64,000 bases of DNA, taken from assembly GCA_006386115.1 (NCBI GenBank), contig VFIW01000033.1, forward strand, positions 365,826 to 429,825, read 5' to 3'. The position numbers were made by a program, and so were the translations under genes. This document shows positions 1 through 10,722 of this stretch, piece after piece; position 1 is the first letter of the stretch; each line of letters begins with the position of its first letter. Below the pieces are notes generated by a model. That model had not been told where the DNA came from, ran no database searches, and saw nothing but the letters and a program-made list of their open reading frames with translations. This DNA comes from Globisporangium splendens (lineage: Eukaryota; Oomycota; Peronosporomycetes; Pythiales; Pythiaceae).

Positions 1-1383
1 GTCAAGGAGACGCGACTCGTCCGGCTCATCAACGAGATCTACGACGCTCGTTACGACGACATGACTGTGTCCAACAGTAGCAATGGGAATCATGTGCTTA
101 TATGCGCCGCTCAAGCCAGTACTTTTGTTATGTTTATTGCCGACGCTCATTCGACCTATTTGTGTCTGCATGCAAGTCGTCCACTGGTGCAGAGGATGCC
201 CAAGACAAACCCAGCGATAGCTACTACAACGCATCGCGGTCGTCGTCTTCCAATGTCTTCTGTCGCTTTATCAAGCACTACCTCACAAACCGCTTCGGGC
301 TCAAGACGCTCATGGATCAGCATGCGTGGGAACTCATCGATGGTCTCAATAGTCTACAGTACGTACGTAAACATTGTGGTGAATGTCCTCGCTCGTGTTG
401 AATTAGTATGCTGAGCTAACGGTGAAGTGTCATCAAATTGGCGGAAGCAGCGCGTTGACGTTGAGCTCTTTGCGTCATTCGTCCAAGGGCACTACAGCGA
501 GACCACGTTGATGTTTTTGTTGTTCGCTCGAGCAAGAATCCAGGTTTCTTTCTATGCAGCACCTCGAAAATGAGATTGGGTGGAATTACTCACTTGCGAT
601 GGACGAATGATGAAATTGTGGTTATATTTGTTTTCTCTGCACGGCAGCAAGTGTTGAGCACATCTGTGTACCGTCCGACACTGCGCAGATCGACGTCAGC
701 GAACAGCGAGTGCAAACTGAAGAAATCTGCGTCCACGTCAGCGGTGGCCACGCCCGTATGGCTCAGCAAAGCCCAAGTCGAGTCGCTCGCGCAGACCATT
801 TTTGGATCCAAAAAGACTGAGGACGTGTGTCTTCAGGTACGTGACGAACTTTTGTATGTGAACCTGTGTGCTGCAGACGTGGTGAGCTGAGCACTTCGAA
901 GTATTAAATTCTCCATTTATCCTTTTCGTTCTTTGAAGTTCATGGTTGCGATGAAGGCATTTTTGCGGAGTCAGCCAAGTGGTGAAGGAAGAACGCCGGC
1001 GAAACTGGTCGAAGCGAACGAACTGCTGTACATCGCGACCGAAACGTACCGCAAATACTCGGCAGCAGCTGCCGACGTTGCTGTGAACCCTGATTCAACT
1101 AGTGGCACACAGAGCATGTCGATGAATGCGACGCGCAGTCCAATTCACAGCGAAGGCGAGGACATCGATGAAAAATCAACAGCTCACTTGCATCGTCCCA
1201 GCAGCAACATCAAAGCGCAGCAGTGTCGCCAGCTCCGCGTCTTCACCGCTGTGCAGCGTCACTGGCGTTGCAACGACAGCGGCAAGCGTGACCACAGGAA
1301 GCGATCAACAGGACGTGCAAAATCGCTTTGGGTCTCTCCTGGAACGCATGAAACAGCGCCAGCAAAGCAATCCGTTTGAATAG
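1..1383 (+). CDS. Unidentified multi-exon gene, 5' end outside the window
   Basis: An open frame runs in from the left edge (VKETRLVRLINEIYDARYDD). Further coding blocks follow in different frames, separated by plausible GT-AG introns: about 190-358 (containing FIKHYLTNRFGLKTLMDQ), 425-535 (VELFASFVQGHYSETTLMF), 645-838 and 940-1383. The protein ends in a Gln/Arg-rich helix (QNRFGSLLERMKQRQQSNPFE region) before TAG at 1381, and an AATAAA lies just after the stop at 1390. In the last exon the reading frame must change near 1210: the upstream part reads well in one frame and the C-terminus in another, so there is either a small unrecognised intron or a one-base error. I do not recognise the family; the helical, charged blocks suggest a cytoplasmic or cytoskeletal protein but no function is claimed. 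Exon limits are approximate. Confidence 0.55.
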
Positions 1384-1770
1384 AGACGCAATAAAGCGCA
1401 AGATGCAACAACGGATACAAAAGCACATCCAATCCGCATGTTTGCTTCTATCTCCACATATTTCTGCTACAAAGGTACTCGTTCCGACTTTTTTCTGTTT
1501 TTGTTTTTCACTATTCTACTATGGAATCACACTGCGCTTATGCCAAATCGAGTTTACATCGAAATGACACCGCGGAGAGTGACGAAAGCAGCCAAATGCA
1601 TGTGTGCAGACACGCTCGCACGCACGCGGCCACTCTGACCCCATGAGGAAGACGAACACAATGGTTCGTCCACTCAGAGAGTCCCAAATTTTTCAGCATC
1701 AACAACTTCCAAGTCCAAACAGGACACTGACCATGCCTGCCTGAGACCTTGGAAAGATCGAAACTTTGAC
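1384..1770. other. Convergent intergenic spacer
   Basis: Short spacer between the 3' ends of two convergent genes. It holds an AATAAA at 1390-1395 that could serve the upstream gene, and a T-rich stretch around 1490-1520. No coding signal seen. Confidence 0.5.
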
Positions 1771-3357
1771 TTACTGCGCAGTTTCTTGTGGAACATACGT
1801 CTGGAATGCGTGCGAGAGATCCTTGATGAGGTCCTTCGCGTCTTCAATACCGATCGAGAGTCGCACCAAGTCTTCTGGGAACGAGCGAGCCTTGCGCACT
1901 TCTTCTGGGATACTAGCGTGCGACATCGCACCTGGCAGCGAGATCAGCGAGTTCACGCTGCCGAAGCTCACCGTGATCTTGAAGAGCTTCGTCACGGTCA
2001 CAATGTGCTGCGAGAACGCGAGCGAGCCCGTGCGGAAGCACACCACCGAACCAGAGCCCTTGGATTGCGACTCGTGGATCGCACGGTCAGTCGAGTTGGC
2101 TGGCAAAAGGCTGCTGTAGTGCGTGTGGGTCACGAGCGGGTGGTCACTCAGGAAGTTGGCAACCTGCTCAGCGTTCGTCTGCGCAGTCAACACGCGCAAG
2201 CTCATGGTCTTCACGCCACGGAGCAAGAGCCAGCAGTCAAACGGAGCCAGACCCGTGCCCTCGGCATTTTGGTAGAAGTAAATGTCGCGGCACAGCTCTG
2301 GGTCCTTCGCGATCACCACACCAGACATCGTGTCACTGTGGCCGCAGATGAACTTGGTAGCCGAGTGCACGACAATGTCGGCACCGAGCTTCAATGGGTT
2401 CTGCAAAATTGGACTCATCATCGTGTTGTCCACCGAAACCAACGCGCCGACCGAGTGGGCGGCTTCCGCGATGCGCTTGATATCGCAAATGCGCTGCATT
2501 GGGTTCGTTGGCGACTCCATCATGACCAACTTGGTCTTCTCCGTGAGAACCGCCGCCAAGTTCTTTGGACCGTTTTCACCCGACAAGTCCACGTACATGA
2601 TCTTGACTCCGTTCTTCGCCGCGACCTTGCTCAGCAAACGGTAGGTACCGCCATACGAGTCATCCGACAGCACGATTTCATCACCCGAGTGCGCAAGACG
2701 AGTGACGGCAGAGAGCGCGGCCATGCCACTGGTGAACGCAAAGGCACGATGACCGCTTTCCAGTTCCGCCATTTGGCGCTCGAACGCTGCACGCGTTGGG
2801 TTGCCCGAGCGCGTGTAGTCGTAAGCGCCGAAATCAGTGGCAGAAGGCTGCGCGAACGTCGACGTCTGGTAGATTGGCATCGTGGCCGATCCATGCGGAT
2901 CATCCTTGCACGCCTCAAACGACACCAGGCGGGTGCTCATGCTGAACTCGTCCGCTTTGCTGGCTTCCAACGAGTTCAGGTTCACGTCTGGCACCTCCAG
3001 GGCTTCATTGCCGTCCAAGTTGGCGCGAGCGCGCTTTGGTGCATCTTCGATTTCATGACGCGGTACAAAGATCTTTTCTGGCTCGTCCTGTCCGGAACCC
3101 GACACAAGTTGCGTCACGTAGCTGCGCTCAAGCATAAACTCAAGACGCGACGCAAGCGACGGGAGCTCGCTGTCGTCCTGGTTCGCAGCGCTGGAGTACA
3201 GGCGCGCAGACGGAGGCGCCGCCTTCACTTCCACGCGCTCACGCTCGGAGCGCAGCGTCTTCTCGGCTTCGAAGAACTGACGGGTGCGCAGGTAGTCGCA
3301 CACGAGGTCGAACACTTCCGACTCGCCGAGGCTCTGCTGGAGGACGGAGGATGACAT
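1771..3357 (-). CDS. Cystathionine beta-lyase with N-terminal LisH-like domain
   Basis: Intronless 528-residue protein starting at ATG 3357. Residues about 140-520 are a Cys/Met-metabolism PLP enzyme. YTRSGNPTR (181-189) and SGMAA (210-214) bind the cofactor phosphate, and the PLP lysine is K335 in HSATKFICGHSD. The stretch NAEGTGLAPFDCWLLLRG and the C-terminal SFGSVNSLISLPGAMSHASI match plant and bacterial cystathionine beta-lyase better than gamma-synthase or gamma-lyase, so the expected reaction is cystathionine to homocysteine in methionine synthesis. Residues 14-40 (VFDLVCDYLRTRQFFEAEKT) look like a LisH dimerisation helix pair, followed by a roughly 100-residue linker that is not part of the usual enzyme. 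There is no clear transit peptide. The assignment to beta-lyase rather than gamma-synthase rests on motif similarity only. Confidence 0.88.
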   Translation of the reverse strand: MSSSVLQQSLGESEVFDLVCDYLRTRQFFEAEKTLRSERERVEVKAAPPSARLYSSAANQDDSELPSLASRLEFMLERSYVTQLVSGSGQDEPEKIFVPRHEIEDAPKRARANLDGNEALEVPDVNLNSLEASKADEFSMSTRLVSFEACKDDPHGSATMPIYQTSTFAQPSATDFGAYDYTRSGNPTRAAFERQMAELESGHRAFAFTSGMAALSAVTRLAHSGDEIVLSDDSYGGTYRLLSKVAAKNGVKIMYVDLSGENGPKNLAAVLTEKTKLVMMESPTNPMQRICDIKRIAEAAHSVGALVSVDNTMMSPILQNPLKLGADIVVHSATKFICGHSDTMSGVVIAKDPELCRDIYFYQNAEGTGLAPFDCWLLLRGVKTMSLRVLTAQTNAEQVANFLSDHPLVTHTHYSSLLPANSTDRAIHESQSKGSGSVVCFRTGSLAFSQHIVTVTKLFKITVSFGSVNSLISLPGAMSHASIPEEVRKARSFPEDLVRLSIGIEDAKDLIKDLSHAFQTYVPQETAQ

Positions 3358-4556
3358 GGCTGCTGCTGGTATTAGTGGGGGTGCTGCTGGTTGATAGAGA
3401 TGGACGGGGGATGTTGGGGCAGGGGGAGATGTAAGAAGGGGATGCGGAGTCTGCGCTCAGCGTCTGCTTCTTGAGGGTCTTGCTGTTTCCTGTGCCAATT
3501 CGAGAATGACCGCCTTCCACTAGCAAACGCAAGTGAATGCGCAATATAACGCGCGAGGGTTTTTCAACGAGAAGGAGGTTCAAAGAAACTCTCAATCGAT
3601 GTGAAAGGTTATGGTTTTACAGAGATAAACGCAATAAAGAGAGACAGAGGGAGTCTGCTGTTGAAGGTTGCGCATTAGGTTTCATAGATATCAGTGGACG
3701 TAATCTATTTTTGGCTCGCGGAAAGAAAACTGCTAGCGATATAATCACCTGTCTGAACACACTGCGACACACAAACAGGGCGGTCTCACTTGGGCGAATG
3801 GCACTCAGTTGCACCGACCAAGAGGTTGTCCGCGGCATGATGCGCTTGCGTCTATCTTATGACATCGCACTTCCGTCGTTGTGACTGTATTCGCTACCGT
3901 ATTTTCCAGTGGTAGACGCAGCCACGACGGCAGCCAGTCGTTCCCCACTGACCACAATGAGAGCTGCAGCTGTTAGGAGGTGCGAGTGTTTGGAAGATCT
4001 CGATTTGGAGAGGGCGGAAGCGGCTGAACCACAAGAGGTTTCTGGACGAATGCGGCCTTCCGATTGGGCACAAATGACCCTCCCCTATGATGGGTATGAC
4101 CTTTCGTGGCTGATTGTGTCGGAAACGTGGGAGAGGGGGATCATACCGATATCTTACTGTTTCCATAGGCATACAACCGGCAAACTAAGGTACACTCAAA
4201 TGCAAATCTGGCATTGTCGTGTCTCAAGCTCCGATCATCAAGTTTATAGCATGAGTTAAGTTAACTGTGCACCGAGATAAACCCTCTCAAACTCGATATT
4301 GAATCCCTCATGCCAAGTTGCACCCATAACTCGCTGGATCTTCTCTTCTCTCCTAGATACGTCAACGATTGGCTACAATTAGCAATTGTACACACTATGA
4401 TTGGTCAAGACCACAGCTTTCCTCTCCATGAAACCACCGCAACCCAAACAGCCAAAAGTATCAGTTTCGCGGCAAGCTCCAGACAGACGCCCATCGACAT
4501 TGAGCTCTCGCATTCGCGTCGGACACGAAGACGCCTATATATCCGCACACACACAC
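3358..4556. other. Divergent intergenic region with inverted CCAAT boxes
   Basis: About 1.2 kb between the divergent lyase and tetraspanin genes. Two inverted CCAAT boxes (ATTGG) occur at about 4370 and 4401, 150-190 bases upstream of the tetraspanin ATG, and a TATA-like tatata is at about 4536. The short open frames here (3537-3884, 3909-4259) have no recognisable protein features and look like chance ORFs. Confidence 0.4.
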
Positions 4557-6228
4557 ATGCGTCCTTCCCGAAAGTCCCTGCGCTTCCTCTGCGCACTCAC
4601 GTTCGCGGGCGGCGCGGCGCTGCTGGCGCTCGGCCTTCACGTCGCGCTCTCGGCGCACCTGCATGCGAGCGCAGTGGCTCTCGCGTCTCTGGGCGGGTAC
4701 GATTCTTCTTTCTTGTGCTGCGTTTTGGATTAGACGGTTGCTCATCAGTGGACATGTGCGGTTATTGCTTTGTGTGCAGGATCGTCGTGGTGCTCTCGAC
4801 GCTCGGCTTCGTCGGCGCTGGTCGCGAGAAGAGCAGCATGCTCATGCTCTACTTCTTCCTCAACTTTTTCCTCGTCACGTGTCTCTTCGTTGCAAGTTAT
4901 GCCGCATTTTGCTTCCAGGTAAAGCCATTTGTTTCTGAAGGTGTATGGCATCTGTATCGTATGCCAGACCAAGGATTGACGTGTTCGAATATCCCATCAG
5001 GATGCGATGGAGTCGTGGCTCAAGCACCACTGGAGCGACGAGGTGCTCGACTACTTGCGCTCCAAGCCCTGCTGCAGCACCTACGAGGACACCGTGACAT
5101 ACTTGGAACACAAGTTTATGACTCTCGGTGCCATTGGCTTCGCGTGCATTGCACTCGTGTTGGCGTCGCTCTACTGCGTGATCCGCATCGTGACCGTGCC
5201 GATCGTCATGAAGAACATGCTCACAGTCATCAACTTTATCTTCATCGCGCTCGGAGCAGGTAAGGAGCATACGCACAAAGTACAGCTATCGTTTGTATGG
5301 AGCACTGACAACCGATTTTTGGAGCATATTCAGGGATATTTGCGCATGGCTTGACCGTGAAGACGCGCGATGAAATGACTGCTGGGCAAGAATGGATTGG
5401 TGAGTCTTCCATAGTGAAAGTGATTCTCTGGTATTTATTCTCAGTTAACGAAATTTCTGTGTCTTGCTTGCGATGGCAGCGATCGTGTTTATCACGGTCG
5501 GCACGTTCATTGTGGCACTCTCTGTCCTCGGCGTAATTGGCGCTCGAGCCAAAAGTCGCACGCTCCTCCTCATTGTACGCAATCGTATGCATGCTTTGTG
5601 CTTTTCGAGATCTAGTCTGACCTTTCTCTATTCTGTTGCATTGCATAGTACATCCTGGGTATCGGCGCCTGCCTTCTTGCATTGCTGACGTGTGCGGTTG
5701 GAGGCTTCACGTTCTCCGGGGAGCTCGCCAAGACGTACGAGAAGCACGCGAGCGAAAACTCGTCCTTGGCATGCGATATCGATCTGCCAGGGTGCTCCAA
5801 CTGCTCCGTGGTTCCAGAAGAGATTGTGGTCTGTGAGGGCATCCGGAAGTCCAACGACGGCTACTGGGTCTCGTGCTCCTCAAGCCACCACAATAGCAGC
5901 AGCAGCGACACCACATGCCAGCACGGCATGACGGTGCTCAACACCAAGGAAAATCAAGGTTACGAAGCCAACGATGTAAGTTCTGGTGCCCTTCCTGGAC
6001 CTCATTCTTGTACGAGATGCTGAACTATGCTTTCGTTTTTACTTGTAGATCGCTGTGTGCAGCAAGTGCCCTGAATGGTCCGAGCCAGACGTGACCGCGT
6101 ACCTCAAGAGCACGCTGAACCTGCTGGGCTTGTTCGCTATCATCGTGTCTTTTTTCATCGTCGTTGGCTTCGCCGGCGCGTTGATCTTGCGGAAAAGTCT
6201 CGCGGGGTACCAGACCGATTCCATTTAG
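4557..6228 (+). CDS. Tandem (double) tetraspanin-like membrane protein
   Basis: Seven exons can be joined in frame: 4557-4696, 4780-4918, 5001-5259, 5334-5399, 5480-5574, 5649-5975 and 6049-6228; all introns are 70-90 bases with GT-AG ends. The product has about eight hydrophobic segments arranged as two tetraspanin-like halves. The first half has TM1 (FAGGAALLALGLHVALSAHL), then TM2-TM3 with the LSTLGFVGAGREKSS turn. After a short loop with a CC pair (SKPCCSTYED) and TM4, a second TM1 begins at KNMLTVINFIFIALGAGIF. It is followed by GVIGARAKSRTLLL, a Cys-rich extracellular loop (CDIDLPGCSNC, CSKCPEW) and a last TM before the short tail QTDSI. Tetraspanins organise membrane microdomains; this protein is likely at the plasma membrane or endosomes. 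The Cys-rich loop of the second half fits a large extracellular loop, but the exact CCG motif is not clear. Confidence 0.7.
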
Positions 6229-6410
6229 GCACCAATCTCAATATCTAAACGCACATGTAACTTTTGACACGTAGAGCAGCATCAGTATGAAAAACAACTC
6301 AACAAAAAATACAAAGATCAATTCATATTCATTCATCCTTGGTGCTAGGCAAGAACAACCAGTCAGCTATCCTTATTTTGATACAGAAAAGACAAATCAC
6401 GCCGATTCGC

Positions 6411-9400
6411 TTACTGAGATCGAAGCAATGCTTCGTCCCGTGCCGCAAATGCGAGCTGAGCCGAGTATCGTGCTGCCTCCTCACTGTCCTTAGCAATCTG
6501 CAATTGTTGCTCTAGCTCCTTGTTCTGCTCCTCAAGAGCAGTGATCCTGGATTCGTAGCTCTGATCTTGCTTTTCCACGAAAGCGTCGTCGTGGGCGGCG
6601 GCGCGTGCTGCTGTGATTTCTTTCAGGTGCTCCGCACGAATCTTCGAAACTAGGACCTCATGCTCCTCGGTCATCGTCTTCAGCTTCGCTTCTGATTTTG
6701 CTTGTTCCGCTGCAAGCTGTTGTTTCAGAGCTTCAAGCTCAGCCTTCAGGGATACAAACTCGCTTTCCTTCGCGGACAGACTTTCTTCGACTGTCTTCAG
6801 TTTTTGCGACAGCGCAAGGTTTTCACCAGAAAGACGTTCTTTCTCCAAAATCACTTCGGAAGACACTGCCAAAGAGATCGCAGTCATCGAGGCGCGCGTA
6901 GATCTCTCTGAGTGTTCAGACGCATCTTCCACCGATCTCTTTGGGGAAAGAGCCGATTTGCGAGAACCAGAATGACGAGATGGAACAGAGCCAACCGAGT
7001 CTGCCTTTTCTACTTCGTCTGCTTCCGATGTGTGGGACGAAGGGTGCGGGTGTGCACTGTCAACGGATGACAAGAATGCAAACAGCTTGGAGTTTGTCGA
7101 CGGCTTCGACAAAGACACTTCCTCCACGACAAAGAACGGTTGCTCTCCATCTGCGTGATCATGGTTGTCAAAGTTGTGCTGCTCAACCTCCACGTAATCA
7201 CCAAGAAGCTCCTCCGACACGGCATGAACTTCTGCGTCAAATGCAACAGTCTCCGACCTTGATTCTTGTGGGATTTGCTCGGAGAACAAGTCGTCCGAGA
7301 GCCGCTCGTCAGCAAATTGATCGCGAGCAGCCTCATCGTCCGAGTTGTCCGAGTCTTCATCTTCAATGTTTTCGGTGGTCACCTTTTCAAAGGATTCTTC
7401 TTGGGTCGCAGCGCTGACATCACTGGTTGCTGGTTCTTGTGAATCGCAAGGAAGACCGATTTTCGTTTCCTGACTTTCAGAGAAACGTGGCTCGAGTGGA
7501 AGATCTTCACTGGCTGGTTCGTCAATCTTGCCATCTGTTTCTTCGGACGCAGGTGCAACGAGCACATTCGCAACCGCCACAGTGCTCAAGAAAGCTGCCA
7601 ACTTTGATGCAGGCTTCGCGCTGGGGCCAGGACGACTCACTGGTGATGGAGCAGCTTCGACTTTAGAAGCAGCAGAGGCAATAGGGGATGGAGTAGCTTC
7701 AAAAGAGGCAGGAGAAGCCTCGATCACAGCAGGAGCAGCCTCAACCGCAGACTCGGTATCAGCAGACGCAGTAGACGCGGTAGCAACTTCAATCGTTTGT
7801 GTTTCTGGTTCCGACCGCTTCGGAGAAAGAGGTATGTCACTCGACGACGAAGTTCCAAAGACTGAAGGAATTTTCAATCTGGAAGGCTTCTTCTTCAGCT
7901 CTGGCGTCGCAGCCGAAAATTGTGATTCCTGAGCCACACTTTTGACCACTGGAGATCGCTCAACGCTCGTCGTGGAGGTACTACGGGCAAACGCAGGAGG
8001 GATATTGAGCTTTGACACTGGCTTCGGTGATGCATCTGGCACTGAAGTAGCTTCAGTCGCCGCCGTGGATACCACTTCCTCTACAACAGACACCGGAGCG
8101 GCCGATGCCACAGCAGGAGCTGGAGGAGAAGCAGGAGCAGGTGCGGCGGTGCCGCCACTGGAAGCTGCGAATGCCGATGGGATTTGTAGTTTTGAGACTG
8201 GTCGGGGCTTCGGCGCTGGAGACGTTTCCACAGCAGCAACAGTCGTTGCACTCGCTTCGGCATTCGCTCGTCCCTGAGAGAACACATTCGGGATTTCCAG
8301 ACGCGAGACCACCTTCGGAGCGATCGTCGGTTCTTCGGAAGTAGCTGGTGTCGCGCTGTTTTTCGTTTCTTCTTTTGTAGAGGACGCATGGGACGACGTA
8401 CTGCTGCTTCGGTCCGTCACAGCGCCTGTGGAACCACTGCTTTCGCTCTTCTTGCCAGTGGTGTTTTTCTCAAAAATGGACGGGATACGAAGACGAGACG
8501 CAACAGCCACAGCTTTCGGCGATGCCGGTGGGGACGACACCACGGAGCTGAAGGACTGATTTCTGGATCTATCTTCCGAGAAGGAGTCCTTTCTCGACGT
8601 AAAGCTAAAGCTCACACTCGAAACTCTGGACGACCGCCTCGAGGACGAAATCGATGATCTGGGCGAAAACGCGCTGGCATAACGGGACTGCGTCTGGTCC
8701 TGCGACGACGACGACTCCAAGCTCGGTTCCTCAAAGTCTTCGTCGTCCGAGTCTTCCAGAGGTTTCTCTGTAGCCACTTCGCTGACTTCTTCACCAACCT
8801 CTTCGTTCTTTTCTACAGCCTCGACCTCGCTGTCGACAGCCTTTTCGTGGATCTCGTCGTTGTGATCGTACTCGTACACTTCTTCGTCGTCATCGTCCTC
8901 CTCCACGACTTCCTCAGGAACTTTTGGCGCATCCACGGCCACGTCGACGGCAGTCTCGACGGTCGTGAGGACGTTCGTTTCCGATGGGAACTTGCTGAGA
9001 AACGCGCTGAGTTTGTTCGCAGATTTCGGCTGAGGGAGGGGCGTCGATGGCGCCGATGTCAAGCGAGTCGCTTTGACTGGTGTCGCAGGAATATCGTGTT
9101 CTTCCTCCTCCTCCGCATTGTTGCTCTCCTTGTCTTTCGTATCGTTCGCGTCGTCGTCCTCATCGCTCACGACCGTAGGGTCTGCTGCTGCATCATCGGC
9201 TTTCTTATCCGCAACGACATCGATGCGGTCGCTCGCTGCCGCTGCTTTCGCAGCCATCAAATTGTTGTATTTCGCGCGCAATTCGGGGCGGAACTTGTCG
9301 CGCAACGCGTTCAGACACGTGCACACAATCTTCTCGTTGAGCTCATCGAGCAGCTGCACAGACGAGAACACGAGGTACGCGTCCAGCGGCACATTGCGGC

Positions 9401-9710
9401 ACCACTTGATGAAGTACTGGATGCGCTCGAGCGCGTGGAACGTCGACAGCTGATGGAGCGAGCGCTGCAGGTTCTTGGGCAGTGTCGAGTCGCCGATGTC
9501 GAGCGCGTCGTCGTCGTTCTGCTGCTGGTTGTCGCTCTTGGCTGCCGCGACGTGGTCGAGCGCCGCCGAGAGCAGACAGAGCGCGCGGCCGTCGCGCAGG
9601 AACTCGCAGATGGCCCACGTCGAGTTGGCGTCCGGCAGCGGCGGCTGCAGCTTGGCAGCCAGCGGCGCGATCTCCGCACGCACCCACGCGAGCGTCAGGT
9701 CCGCGTCCAT
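6411..9710 (-). CDS. Calponin-homology-like domain protein with Ser/Glu-rich repeats and C-terminal coiled coil
   Basis: Single uninterrupted frame of 1099 residues from ATG 9710. The N-terminal 150 residues have the spacing of a CH-like domain (WAICEFLRDGRALCLLSAAL, then FIKWCRNVPLDAYLVFSSVQ). The middle is acidic and Ser-rich and contains two repeated short motifs. SKLxAFLS occurs three times (NKLSAFLSKF, SKLAAFLSTV, SKLFAFLSSV). S[RK]LxIPxxF occurs five times (SRLRIPSIF, SRLEIPNVF, SKLQIPSAF, SKLNIPPAF, SRLKIPSVF), each preceded by a basic or Pro/Val patch. The last 170 residues are a long coiled coil rich in Glu, Lys, Ala and Leu. CH domains usually bind actin, microtubules or intraflagellar proteins, so a cytoskeletal linker is the likely role. 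The repeated motifs are not ones I can name. Confidence 0.75.
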   Translation of the reverse strand: MDADLTLAWVRAEIAPLAAKLQPPLPDANSTWAICEFLRDGRALCLLSAALDHVAAAKSDNQQQNDDDALDIGDSTLPKNLQRSLHQLSTFHALERIQYFIKWCRNVPLDAYLVFSSVQLLDELNEKIVCTCLNALRDKFRPELRAKYNNLMAAKAAAASDRIDVVADKKADDAAADPTVVSDEDDDANDTKDKESNNAEEEEEHDIPATPVKATRLTSAPSTPLPQPKSANKLSAFLSKFPSETNVLTTVETAVDVAVDAPKVPEEVVEEDDDDEEVYEYDHNDEIHEKAVDSEVEAVEKNEEVGEEVSEVATEKPLEDSDDEDFEEPSLESSSSQDQTQSRYASAFSPRSSISSSRRSSRVSSVSFSFTSRKDSFSEDRSRNQSFSSVVSSPPASPKAVAVASRLRIPSIFEKNTTGKKSESSGSTGAVTDRSSSTSSHASSTKEETKNSATPATSEEPTIAPKVVSRLEIPNVFSQGRANAEASATTVAAVETSPAPKPRPVSKLQIPSAFAASSGGTAAPAPASPPAPAVASAAPVSVVEEVVSTAATEATSVPDASPKPVSKLNIPPAFARSTSTTSVERSPVVKSVAQESQFSAATPELKKKPSRLKIPSVFGTSSSSDIPLSPKRSEPETQTIEVATASTASADTESAVEAAPAVIEASPASFEATPSPIASAASKVEAAPSPVSRPGPSAKPASKLAAFLSTVAVANVLVAPASEETDGKIDEPASEDLPLEPRFSESQETKIGLPCDSQEPATSDVSAATQEESFEKVTTENIEDEDSDNSDDEAARDQFADERLSDDLFSEQIPQESRSETVAFDAEVHAVSEELLGDYVEVEQHNFDNHDHADGEQPFFVVEEVSLSKPSTNSKLFAFLSSVDSAHPHPSSHTSEADEVEKADSVGSVPSRHSGSRKSALSPKRSVEDASEHSERSTRASMTAISLAVSSEVILEKERLSGENLALSQKLKTVEESLSAKESEFVSLKAELEALKQQLAAEQAKSEAKLKTMTEEHEVLVSKIRAEHLKEITAARAAAHDDAFVEKQDQSYESRITALEEQNKELEQQLQIAKDSEEAARYSAQLAFAARDEALLRSQ

Positions 9711-10722
9711 TTTCTTAGTATATTCGTATCGCGCCTGGGTGTCCGTCGTCGACTGGGGGGGACGTGGCGGATGTGCTTATGGCCCGCTTGGCAGAGAGAG
9801 AGAGAGAAAGAGAGAAAGAGAGAAAGAGAGCGTGAGTGTGCTAATGCCGTCCGGATACCGCTATACGCGGTCTACTATTTCTCAGAGGCAGACCTGTTAT
9901 CTCAACGATGTGACGACCGAATCACACATGACGACACTGCAAATCGATCGTTGCTTTGACGCTCTCTCCTCCCTCCGCTAAGTCGACACTCTTCTCCCAC
10001 ACATTCCCAAAAAATTGCAGACTTCGTGAGAATGCATGTGTCCACAGCATCCGCATTGCACTTTGCGGCAGGAATGCCGACCGATAGGCGGTCTGAACTG
10101 GAGCGAAAGTCGAAAAAGAGAAGCAGAGTGCGCTCTACGAGTTGCCTTCTGCAGCAACTCCTAAATGGCGTGATGCTCCGTCTCTTCTTGGCGATGGTGG
10201 CACCGCTGCGTGTACATTGCAGCAGCGACCTCCCTCTCTCGCTGCGCCTGTCATTCGACGCACATACGGTCGCGTGCATGCTCATGCGCTTACCGCACAC
10301 TCACAACAGGAACTGAACCAGGCAGAAGATCCATCCGCGAATAAATGAAAGGCTCTGGACGTCGGGGCGGAACATGTCTGCGAGTCAGTGGGTCAGTGTG
10401 TAATGGTATCGCATACACCGTATGTAACAGAGAGATGGATTAATTAGAAACGCGGCAGAAAAACGAATGGTCTCCCTTCAAAGCATGGCGTTTTGTATTT
10501 TCTTTTTAGCTTTTTATGGCAAGTATGCTGGTGTTGCACATGCACACGATGCAAATACATCCATCCGCGACAGGTCTCTGCTGGCAAGTTGTTCAATATG
10601 CATGGCTTCATCCAGGAGCTACGGAGCTGGTATCACTGCAACGAAAATCAACCACTCGTGTCTCGCTGATCCATCCACGCCTTCTTCACCTAGAATCGGC
10701 GACGGCAGATTGGGCTTGGAAC
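9711..10722. other. Intergenic region upstream of the CH-domain gene
   Basis: About 1 kb separating the CH-domain gene start from the RPB2 stop, both on the minus strand. It must hold the CH-gene promoter and the RPB2 3' end. A GA/GAAA microsatellite lies at 9792-9829. No coding signal or RNA gene seen. Confidence 0.45.
9792..9829. repeat. GA-rich microsatellite
   Basis: A run of GA dinucleotides grading into gagaaa units, about 80 bases upstream of the CH-domain gene start; on the transcribed strand it is a pyrimidine tract. Confidence 0.85.

Noticed and set aside
1786..3354. 522-codon plus-strand ORF antisense to the lyase
   Set aside because: It mirrors the lyase gene, is rich in Arg and His as expected from antisense of biased codons, and has no domain; the minus-strand enzyme is certain.
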